From NCBI RefSeq assembly GCF_024138395.1, contig NZ_JAMYDU010000002.1:585782-649781 (forward strand): a stretch of 64,000 nt of DNA, given 5' to 3'. The notes below the pieces were generated by a model. It was not told the origin of the DNA, searched no databases, and saw only the letters and a list, made by a program, of their open reading frames with translations. Shown here in pieces: positions 38,007 through 44,597 of the stretch (positions are counted from its first letter, which is position 1; the number at the start of each line of letters is the position of its first letter). Source of the stretch: Pseudomonas mandelii. Lineage in GTDB: Bacteria > Pseudomonadota > Gammaproteobacteria > Pseudomonadales > Pseudomonadaceae. Position numbers and translations under genes: made by a program.

Positions 38007-38030
38007 TTCGCAGCCCTGTCGGGCTGCGAA
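38007..38030 (-). promoter_or_regulatory. Intercistronic hairpin between caiX and cdhC
   Basis: Perfect 10-bp stem TTCGCAGCCC / GGGCTGCGAA with a TGTC loop and no T-run. It occupies the same place relative to caiX as the choX hairpin does to choX, suggesting a similar role in favouring the binding-protein mRNA. Confidence 0.7.
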
Positions 38031-38049
38031 TCGGTGGTTCATTTCAGGT

Positions 38050-38994
38050 TTATTTACTGGTCAGTTTCAGGTTTTCAGCCGCCGGTTTGCCGTCGAAGGT
38101 GGTCACGCCTTCGAGCCAGCGTTGCTTGTCTTGCGGGTGATCCTTCAGCCATTGCTTGGCCGATTCGAAGGCGTCTTTGTGATCGAGCAGCGGCTGCATC
38201 ATCCGGCTCTCGTCTTCGGCGGTGTAGGTCAGGTTGCTCAGCAAACGACCGATGTTCGGGCATTGCTCGGTGTAGTTCGGCGCGGTGACGGTCCAGACGG
38301 TGGCCATGCCTTCGTTCGGGCCGAGGGCGTCTTCGCTGCCGGTGAGGTAGGTCATTTGCACGTTGACGTTCATCGGGTGCGGCGCCCAGCCGAAGAACAC
38401 CACCGCTTCCTTGCGCCGTACGGCGCGATCCACCGCTGCGAGCATGCCGGCCTCGCTGGACTCGACCAGCTGGAACTTGCCCAGGCCAAACTGGTTCTTG
38501 GCGATCATCGCCTTGATCTGAGTGTTGGCGCCCGAGCCAGGCTCGATGCCATAGATTTTGCCGCCCAGTTCTTTTTCGAATTTGGCGATGTCAGCGAAGG
38601 TTTTCAGGCCTTTGTCGGCGAGGTAAGTCGGCACGGCGAGGGTGGCGCGAGCATCCTTGAGGCTTGGCGCTTCAAGCACTTTGACCTGCTTGGCCTCGAC
38701 AAACGGTGTGATGGTCTGCGTCATCAGCGGGTTCCAGTAACCGAGGAACACGTCCAGTCGCTGATCGCGAATGCCGGCGAAGATGATTTGCTGGGAGGCG
38801 CTGGTCTGTTTGGTTTTATAGCCGAGGCCGTCGAGCAATACTTGGGTCATGGCGCTGGTGGCGATCACGTCGGTCCAGTTCACTACGCCCATGCGCACGT
38901 TCTGGCACGACGCGGGTTCGACCGCCATGACGCTGGCGCTCAAGAAAGCGGTACCGCTGAGTGCAAGAACACAGCTGCTGATCAGTCGTTTCAT
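38050..38994 (-). CDS. caiX: Carnitine-binding periplasmic protein CaiX
   Basis: 314 residues with signal peptide MKRLISSCVLALSGTAFLSA (cleaved near VMA-VEP). OpuAC-type binder: VVNWTDVIATSAMTQVLLDG, VFLGYWNPLMTQT and VVFFGWAPHPMNVNV carry the aromatic cage. It is a paralogue of ChoX in this window. In P. aeruginosa CaiX delivers carnitine to the CbcWV core encoded by choWV, and no separate permease is present here. A GAGGA site precedes the ATG. Divergent from cdhR, which activates it. Confidence 0.94.
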   Translation of the reverse strand: MKRLISSCVLALSGTAFLSASVMAVEPASCQNVRMGVVNWTDVIATSAMTQVLLDGLGYKTKQTSASQQIIFAGIRDQRLDVFLGYWNPLMTQTITPFVEAKQVKVLEAPSLKDARATLAVPTYLADKGLKTFADIAKFEKELGGKIYGIEPGSGANTQIKAMIAKNQFGLGKFQLVESSEAGMLAAVDRAVRRKEAVVFFGWAPHPMNVNVQMTYLTGSEDALGPNEGMATVWTVTAPNYTEQCPNIGRLLSNLTYTAEDESRMMQPLLDHKDAFESAKQWLKDHPQDKQRWLEGVTTFDGKPAAENLKLTSK

Positions 38995-39083
38995 GTCGGG
39001 TTCCTCGGCAGGTCGTTTATTGTGAGTTCCGGTGTCTGATGCGCCGGTGATGCCAAGTTACGCAGCAAAGCCCCCGTAAAAAC

Positions 39084-39118
39084 GCACTGCGGCGACCAGC
39101 TCTTGCACTGCAGCGACC
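39084..39118. promoter_or_regulatory. 21-bp-spaced direct repeats, candidate CdhR site
   Basis: GCACTGCGGCGACC at 39084-39097 and GCACTGCAGCGACC at 39105-39118 differ at one base and start exactly 21 bases apart. They lie between divergent caiX and cdhR, where CdhR acts in P. aeruginosa. The link to CdhR is inferred. Confidence 0.6.
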
Positions 39119-39202
39119 TGCGCACTTGAATGCCGGTTACAAGTGGCGTATCAACGTCCACACGCTTCCCGCCCTCTTGCTACCTGCCATCGAGTGCGCT
39201 CC

Positions 39203-40150
39203 ATGTCCCAGGATTTCTACTTCTTGTTGATGCCGGGTTTCTCGGCGATTGGTTTCATCTCGGCGATCGAGCCGCTGCGGGTCGCCAATCGCTTTCGCGG
39301 CGAGCTGTACCGCTGGCATGTGTTGAGCGCCGACGGCGGTGCGGTGTTGGCCAGTAATGGCATGTCGGTCAACGCCGATGCGGCGCTGGAACCGCTGAAG
39401 AAAGGCGCGACCTTGCTAGTGGTCGCCGGCTTCGAGCCGCTGAAATTCGCCACTCCGGCAGTGGAGCACTGGTTACGTCGTTTGGACAACGAAGGTGTGA
39501 CCCTCGGCGCCATCGACACCGGCAGCTTCGTCCTCGCCGAAGCCGGCCTGCTCGACGGCCATCGCTTGACCCTGCATTGGGAAGCCATCGACGCCTTCAA
39601 GGAGTCTTATCCACAGCTCAGCGTCACTCAGGAGCTGTTCGAGATCGACCGTCGGCGCATCACCTCCGCCGGTGGCACGGCCTCTATCGATTTGATGCTC
39701 GACCTCATCGGCCAGGCCCACGGCGCGGATTTGGCGATTCAGGTCAGCGAACAATTCGTGCTCGGGCGCATCCGCCCGCGCAAAGACCACCAGCGCATGG
39801 AAGTCGCCACACGATATGGCATCAGCAACAAGAAACTGGTGCAGGTGATCGGGGAGATGGAACAGCACAGCGAACCGCCGCTGAGCACGTTGGCGCTGGC
39901 GGAATCGATCAACGTCACCCGGCGTCAGCTGGAACGCCTGTTTCGCCTGCACTTGAATGACACGCCGAGCAATTTCTACCTGCGGTTAAGGCTGGAGAAG
40001 GCGCGGCAATTGCTGCGTCAGACGAACATGAGTGTGCTGGAAGTGAGCATCGCGTGCGGGTTTGAATCGCCGTCGTATTTCACCCGTAGTTATCGGGCAA
40101 GATTCGAGCGGTGCCCGCGTGAAGACCGTCGGCAAAGCCAGAAGGCCTGA
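39203..40150 (+). CDS. cdhR: Carnitine catabolism activator CdhR
   Basis: A 315-residue AraC-family activator of the same two-domain type as GbdR: an N-terminal amidotransferase-like domain (FYFLLMPGFSAIGFISAIEP; GAIDTGSFVLAEAGLLDG, where the elbow Cys is Thr) and a C-terminal AraC domain (LAESINVTRRQLERLFRLHL and SVLEVSIACGFESPSYFTRS). It activates the caiX-cdhCAB operon with carnitine. The ATG at 39203 begins the conserved sequence; in-frame codons to 39143 are not supported. The gene body contains a perfect DnaA-box 9-mer at 39607, probably by chance. Confidence 0.94.
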   Translation: MSQDFYFLLMPGFSAIGFISAIEPLRVANRFRGELYRWHVLSADGGAVLASNGMSVNADAALEPLKKGATLLVVAGFEPLKFATPAVEHWLRRLDNEGVTLGAIDTGSFVLAEAGLLDGHRLTLHWEAIDAFKESYPQLSVTQELFEIDRRRITSAGGTASIDLMLDLIGQAHGADLAIQVSEQFVLGRIRPRKDHQRMEVATRYGISNKKLVQVIGEMEQHSEPPLSTLALAESINVTRRQLERLFRLHLNDTPSNFYLRLRLEKARQLLRQTNMSVLEVSIACGFESPSYFTRSYRARFERCPREDRRQSQKA

Positions 40151-40162
40151 AACCGACCTCCC

Positions 40163-40255
40163 TGTAGGAGCGAGGCTTGCCCGCGAAGGCGTCGTGTCAG
40201 GCAACAATGATTTTGAATGTGCCGGCCTCTTCGCGGGCAAGCCTCGCTCCTACAG
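40163..40255. repeat. REP pair, family A
   Basis: Inverted GTAGGAGCGAGGCTTGCCCG arms between convergent cdhR and the DUF3010 gene. Confidence 0.85.
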
Positions 40256-40266
40256 GATTTGTGTCG

Positions 40267-40683
40267 TTACTTCTTCATCAGCGCAGAGCAAGCCGCCTTG
40301 TAAGCCTCGTGCTGATACTTGTTCAGCGTATCCGGCAGTGCAAAATCGTACTTCTTGTTCTGCGCATTGATGGTTTGCGGCGACAGCAGCGTCACCTCGC
40401 AATTTTCCAGCAACTGGAAAATCCCCTCGATCTTGAACGTGGTCGGCCCACCGGCGAACTCGCCTTTCTTGCTGCGTTTCTTGATCGCGATCCGGTCGAT
40501 GGAATTCTCGCGAACAAACGACGCCACCTGAGCGGCGAAGACTTTGACGTTGGCGGCTTCATCATCTTCGTCGAGGGCGATTTTCTTGGTGGCGAGGGCG
40601 ACGTGACTGAGCGCCTGACCGTCGAGGGAGGCCACGGCGATGATCGCTTCGCTGCCTTTGATTTCGATGCCGCAGATTTTCAT
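40267..40683 (-). CDS. DUF3010 family protein
   Basis: 138 residues. The start MKICGIEIKGSEAIIAVASL resembles an RNase H-like/actin-like first strand, and KKRSKKGEFAGGPTTFKIEG is the conserved middle of the family. DUF3010 proteins are common in gamma-proteobacteria with no known function. An AGGGAA site precedes the ATG. It does not belong to the carnitine pathway and marks a break in the catabolic cluster. Confidence 0.85.
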   Translation of the reverse strand: MKICGIEIKGSEAIIAVASLDGQALSHVALATKKIALDEDDEAANVKVFAAQVASFVRENSIDRIAIKKRSKKGEFAGGPTTFKIEGIFQLLENCEVTLLSPQTINAQNKKYDFALPDTLNKYQHEAYKAACSALMKK

Positions 40684-40784
40684 TTGATTCCCTGAAGTTT
40701 CTCACCAAGTCAGTGAGCGATGGTGACGCACCTGAATGATGAAGTCACCCAGTGTTAGCCCAGGCGCGAAGGCTATGTGTCATT

Positions 40785-40880
40785 TGTCAGAAAGTCTGTA
40801 CACCTGTTATTTCTGACAGTAGACGCAGGCTTCGGCCGCGTCTAGGTTTTGGTAGTGAGAGTAGCAACTTTGTTGCTCCA
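40785..40880 (+). promoter_or_regulatory. Three inverted repeats upstream of the tyrosinase gene
   Basis: TGTCAGAAA (40785) with TTTCTGACA (40810-40818) is a 9-bp inverted repeat with a 16-base spacer. It is followed by TAGACGC...GCGTCTA (about 40822-40845) and AGCAAC-TTT-GTTGCT (about 40863-40877). The first looks like an operator and the others like leader hairpins; the regulator is unknown. Confidence 0.5.
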
Positions 40881-40925
40881 GACGCGTCCGGTCGGATGGG
40901 CATCTTTTGTTGAGGGAGTTGCACG

Positions 40926-41897
40926 ATGAAACTAAGGAAGAATGTACGTTCGCTCACTCGAGACGAGATAGACCGATTTGTTGCGGGTTGCCTGACGCTT
41001 AAGCGTGCCGGACGTTACGAAAAGTTCGTGCACTGGCATCATCAGGTCATGATCCCTACGGTCATGCCCAATGAGCCTCACGATCCCAACTACCGTAATG
41101 GCGCTCATCTGGGGCCCGCATTCCTGCCATGGCATCGCGAGTTTCTCATGCAGTTCGAAAGTGAGCTTCAATCTGTTGACGCCACACTCGTTGTGCCTTA
41201 CTGGGACTGGACCGAGGATGCGGTCGATCCGAAAAACTCACCGGTGTGGGCGGATAACTTCATGGGTGGCGATGGTGTTCAGGACGATTACTGGAGAGTC
41301 GCCAAGGGGCCTTTCGCCTATAGCGCGGGTAATTGGCCAGTGCCCTCCTATCCGGAGGACGGCTTTCCAGAGCAAGGTCTCAAACGACAGTTCGGATTGA
41401 ATATCGGCTCTCTGCCGACTTCGGCAGATCTGGCAATGGCGATGCGCGAACGGCTGTACGACACGCCACCCTATGATTCAGGCCCTTACACCCGAGGTTT
41501 TAGAAATCGTCTGGAAGGCTGGATTACCCAGCGTGGCGATCCTCAAGTGACGACGCCGGGTTCGCAACTGCATAACCGGGTTCACCTGTGGATAGGGGGA
41601 AACATGCTGGCCATGACTTCGCCCGAAGACCCGGTGTTCTTTCTGCATCACTGCTTCATCGACAAGGTTTGGGCGGATTGGCAAGCGGAGATGGCCCAAG
41701 GCAATGCTCAATGGGCCCCGCATTACGCTCCGTTGCAGAATGGGCCCGTGGGCCACAACTACGATGATGTACTCAAACCCTGGCAGCGACGTATCAGGGA
41801 TGTCATGGACATTACCGAGTTGGGTTACCGCTATGAGCAGCCGCCAAGCCTGACGGTGGTTCGGGAGCGATTCAACAAGTCACCTTTCAGCGAATGA
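40926..41897 (+). CDS. Tyrosinase family copper enzyme
   Basis: A 323-residue type 3 copper protein. CuA: His in FVHWHHQVM (about 36-39), His61 and His70 in GAHLGPAFLPWHREFL (H-x8-H). CuB: HNRVHLW (H-x3-H) and DPVFFLHHCFIDKVWADWQ. These are the six ligands needed for o-hydroxylation and oxidation of phenols. No signal peptide or Tat motif was seen, so it is cytoplasmic or needs a caddie protein; no such partner is adjacent. The length exceeds the 270-300 residues of typical bacterial tyrosinases. A GAGGGAG site precedes the ATG. Its unrelated neighbours suggest an accessory insertion within the betaine locus. Confidence 0.9.
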   Translation: MKLRKNVRSLTRDEIDRFVAGCLTLKRAGRYEKFVHWHHQVMIPTVMPNEPHDPNYRNGAHLGPAFLPWHREFLMQFESELQSVDATLVVPYWDWTEDAVDPKNSPVWADNFMGGDGVQDDYWRVAKGPFAYSAGNWPVPSYPEDGFPEQGLKRQFGLNIGSLPTSADLAMAMRERLYDTPPYDSGPYTRGFRNRLEGWITQRGDPQVTTPGSQLHNRVHLWIGGNMLAMTSPEDPVFFLHHCFIDKVWADWQAEMAQGNAQWAPHYAPLQNGPVGHNYDDVLKPWQRRIRDVMDITELGYRYEQPPSLTVVRERFNKSPFSE

Positions 41898-42018
41898 GAA
41901 AAGGCTCAGGCCTTGGTTGCGTGACGTACCACATTGCTTCATCAGCCCGTTCGGCAGCTCCTGCCAAGGGAATGCATCCGGTGTGGAGATGCCGAAGGCT
42001 GCGATCTTGTCGATCGTC

Positions 42019-42237
42019 TTACAGCTCAAGTTGATCGGCGGTGATGCCAAAAGCCGCGGCAATCTTTTCACGGGTTGCCTTGCGGGGCTTGGAGACCGTC
42101 TCCTGCTGGGCGAAAGCCGGTTGGGAAATGCCCATGCGCTTGGCAACTTCATCCTGCGTAAAGTTCAGGTGTTCGCGCCAGGCGCGAATGGGCGTCGCGC
42201 CATCGATGATGCGACTCACTACTTCGTGGGGGATCAA
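42019..42237 (-). CDS. XRE-type HTH protein, antitoxin-like, orphan
   Basis: 72 residues with an XRE helix-turn-helix (FTQDEVAKRMGISQPAFAQQ). The IPHEVVSRIIDGATPIRAWR lead-in is typical of antitoxins paired with RelE/ParE toxins in Pseudomonas. There is no ATG; a TTG at 42237 has GGAG 6 bases upstream. The frame continues for seven codons before it (to a stop at 42261), so the original start may be lost. No toxin gene is next to it: the following gene upstream is an LprI-like protein. It may be an orphan antitoxin or a remnant of a toxin-antitoxin pair. Confidence 0.7.
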   Translation of the reverse strand: MIPHEVVSRIIDGATPIRAWREHLNFTQDEVAKRMGISQPAFAQQETVSKPRKATREKIAAAFGITADQLEL

Positions 42238-42258
42238 ATAATCTCCATTCTTATGTCT

Positions 42259-42660
42259 TTATTCCTGCCCAATCGACTCCAAAAACTCCGACCGCTCGTC
42301 ACTCATCCGCGCCACGCAATCGTTCTGCGCAATGGTGAACGCTTTGCTACCGCTGGTCGCCGGAAAGGCGTCCACTGCGCAATCGGCATCCCGGGTTTTC
42401 AGCCATTGCTGTTGCGCGGTTTTGATTTTGGCGGTGATGTCGGTCAGTTGCGCCTTGTTGTTGCCGTACAGCGTTTGCATGCGCTCGGTGAGGCTCTGAT
42501 AGTTGTCGCTCAGCAGCTGTTCGGCGGTGGTTCTGCTGTAGGCCGAGCATTCCAGGGTCTGGATTTCGTTTTCGACGGCGTCGCAGGGGTTGTCGTCGGC
42601 CTCTTCAGCTGCTTGTACGCCAGTCGCTATCAGTGCCAAAGCCAGGAAGATCGATTTCAT
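42259..42660 (-). CDS. LprI/DUF1311-family periplasmic protein
   Basis: 133 residues with signal peptide MKSIFLALALIATGVQAAEE. The mature part has the DUF1311 pattern: NPCD..., an internal LECSAYSRTTAEQLLSDNYQ helix, QQQWLKTRDADCAVDA, and a late Cys (IAQNDCVARMSDER), giving two Cys pairs. LprI of Mycobacterium inhibits lysozyme; whether this member does is unknown. The ATG at 42660 has an AAGGGG site and begins the signal peptide; the frame is open to 42867. Its stop is 24 bases from the antitoxin-like start. Confidence 0.85.
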   Translation of the reverse strand: MKSIFLALALIATGVQAAEEADDNPCDAVENEIQTLECSAYSRTTAEQLLSDNYQSLTERMQTLYGNNKAQLTDITAKIKTAQQQWLKTRDADCAVDAFPATSGSKAFTIAQNDCVARMSDERSEFLESIGQE

Positions 42661-42762
42661 TGCGCCGCCGCCCCTTGATCCAGTCATGCATTCAGTAAAA
42701 CATCCAGTGGGGCGAATTCTGGCCCAAGCGGGCGGCGTTGGATAGGTAGGCAATGACACCTG

Positions 42763-42789
42763 TTGACGACCCTTTGTCGCGGATTGACG
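42763..42789 (+). promoter_or_regulatory. Candidate activator direct repeats upstream of dgc operon
   Basis: TTGACG occurs at 42763 and 42784, exactly 21 bases apart, about 120-140 bases before the first dgc-operon gene. The spacing resembles the choX and caiX repeats, but the repeated word is short. Confidence 0.35.
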
Positions 42790-42905
42790 CTTTCGGCAAT
42801 TCCCCTGTCGTTTTTGCACCCGGCTGCACAGGCACCGAGGCATATGCTGGCCCCAAAGCGCCGGCACACGATTCGGCGCATGAATCGCTAATAGGGGACA
42901 GCCTG

Positions 42906-43883
42906 ATGAGCCCAGCCGAATTGCACGCCGACAGCATCGTTATCGACGGGCTGATTATTGCCAAGTGGAACCGCGAGCTGTTTGAAGACATGCGCAAGGG
43001 CGGTCTGACCGCGGCCAACTGCACCGTGTCGGTGTGGGAGGGCTTCCAGGCCACCGTCAACAACATCGCCGCCAGCCAGAAGCTGATCCGCGAGAACAGC
43101 GACCTGGTGATTCCGGTGCGCACCACCGCCGATATCCGCAAGGCCAAGGAGCAGGGCAAAACCGGCATCCTCTTTGGCTTCCAGAATGCTCACGCGTTTG
43201 AAGACCAGATCGGCTACGTCGAGGTCTTCAAGCAGCTGGGCGTCGGTATCGTGCAGATGTGCTACAACACCCAAAACCTGGTGGGTACCGGTTGCTACGA
43301 GCGCGATGGCGGCCTGTCGGGTTTCGGTCGTGAAATCGTCGCTGAGATGAACCGTGTCGGCGTCATGTGCGACCTGTCCCACGTCGGCTCGAAAACCTCC
43401 GAAGAAGTCATCCTCGAATCGAAGAAACCGGTCTGCTACTCCCACTGCCTGCCGTCGGGTCTGAAGGTTCACCCGCGCAACAAATCCGATGAAGAATTGA
43501 AGTTCATCGCCGATCACGGCGGTTTCGTCGGTGTGACCATGTTCGCGCCGTTCCTGGCCAAGGGCATCGATTCGACCATCGACGACTACGCCGAAGCGAT
43601 CGAATACACCATGAACATCGTCGGCGAAGACGCCATCGGCATCGGCACCGACTTCACCCAGGGCCATGGCCAGGACTTCTTTGAATACCTGACCCATGAC
43701 AAGGGCTACGCCCGCCGTCTGACCAGCTTCGGCAAGATCATCAACCCACTGGGCATCCGCACCGTGGGCGAGTTCCCGAACCTGACCGAGACCCTGCTCA
43801 AGCGCGGCCATTCCGAGCGGGTGGTGCGCAAGATCATGGGCGAGAACTGGGTGAACGTCTTGAAAGACGTTTGGGGCGAATAA
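42906..43883 (+). CDS. Membrane dipeptidase-like protein (M19 family) of the dgc operon
   Basis: 325 residues in the renal dipeptidase (M19) amidohydrolase family. The first metal motif HxD seems replaced (DSIVIDGLIIAKWNRELF), while DLSHVGSK, YSHCLPSGLKVHPRNKSD and GIGTDFTQGHGQ keep metal or substrate positions. In P. aeruginosa the equivalent (PA5396) is induced by GbdR with dgcAB, and its role is unknown. The ATG at 42906 has a GGGGA site; the open frame reaches 42753. First gene of a run to etfB. Confidence 0.87.
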   Translation: MSPAELHADSIVIDGLIIAKWNRELFEDMRKGGLTAANCTVSVWEGFQATVNNIAASQKLIRENSDLVIPVRTTADIRKAKEQGKTGILFGFQNAHAFEDQIGYVEVFKQLGVGIVQMCYNTQNLVGTGCYERDGGLSGFGREIVAEMNRVGVMCDLSHVGSKTSEEVILESKKPVCYSHCLPSGLKVHPRNKSDEELKFIADHGGFVGVTMFAPFLAKGIDSTIDDYAEAIEYTMNIVGEDAIGIGTDFTQGHGQDFFEYLTHDKGYARRLTSFGKIINPLGIRTVGEFPNLTETLLKRGHSERVVRKIMGENWVNVLKDVWGE

Positions 43884-43907
43884 GCCCACTTACAAACAAC
43901 GATTTCT

Positions 43908-44009
43908 GTAGCAGCTGCCGAGGCACGAGGCTGCGTTGCGGTCCGCAGGACCGCCCTCGGGGGCCGCTTCGCAGCCCAACGCAGCCTCGCAGGCTCGACA
44001 GCTGCTACG
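43908..44009. repeat. Family C large inverted repeat inside the dgc operon
   Basis: Arms GTAGCAGCTGCCGAGGCACG / AGGCTCGACAGCTGCTAC with the same core orientation as the 15.6-kb copy. Confidence 0.85.
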
Positions 44010-44051
44010 GCTGCCTATCGCCAAAATACATCGAATTCTGGAGTTTTACCC

Positions 44052-44582
44052 ATGGCCAAGATCGCCCCGCAATTGCCAATCGAAGTCGACAGCGAAACCG
44101 GTATCTGGACTTCCGACGCCCTGCCGATGCTGTACGTGCCGCGCCATTTCTTCGTCAACAACCACATGGGCATCGAGGAAGTGCTGGGCGCTGATGCTTA
44201 CGCCGAAATCCTCTACAAGGCCGGCTACAAGTCCGCCTGGCACTGGTGTGAAAAAGAAGCCGAATGCCACAGCCTGGAAGGCGTTGCAGTGTTCGAGCAC
44301 TACATGAAGCGTCTGTCGCAACGTGGCTGGGGCCTGTTCAAGATTCAGGACATCGACCTCGACAAAGGCACCGCCAGCGTCAAGCTTGAACACTCCGCAT
44401 TTGTCTACGTGTACGGCAAGGTCGGGCGCAAGGTCGACTACATGTTCACTGGCTGGTTCGCCGGCGCCATGGACCAGATCCTGGCTGCTCGCGGCAGCAA
44501 GATCCGCACGGTCGCCGAACAAGTTTACGGTGGCTCCGAAGAAGGCCACGACGACGGTTTGTTCACCGTCAAGCCGTTGTAA
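44052..44582 (+). CDS. DUF5943 protein of the dgc operon
   Basis: 176 residues, PA5397-like. Contains a 4-vinyl-reductase-like (V4R) fold signature: YAEILYKAGYKSAWHWCEKE, then EHYMKRLSQRGWGLFKIQDI and a late GWFAGAMDQILAARGSK. V4R domains bind small ligands or metals through Cys/His; here His and Cys occur in WHWCEKEAECH. The position between the dipeptidase-like gene and dgcA suggests a role in dimethylglycine catabolism or enzyme maturation, which is unproven. A GGAG site precedes the ATG; only 15 bases separate it from dgcA. Confidence 0.85.
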   Translation: MAKIAPQLPIEVDSETGIWTSDALPMLYVPRHFFVNNHMGIEEVLGADAYAEILYKAGYKSAWHWCEKEAECHSLEGVAVFEHYMKRLSQRGWGLFKIQDIDLDKGTASVKLEHSAFVYVYGKVGRKVDYMFTGWFAGAMDQILAARGSKIRTVAEQVYGGSEEGHDDGLFTVKPL

Positions 44583-44597
44583 GTCGAGGACCCCGCC

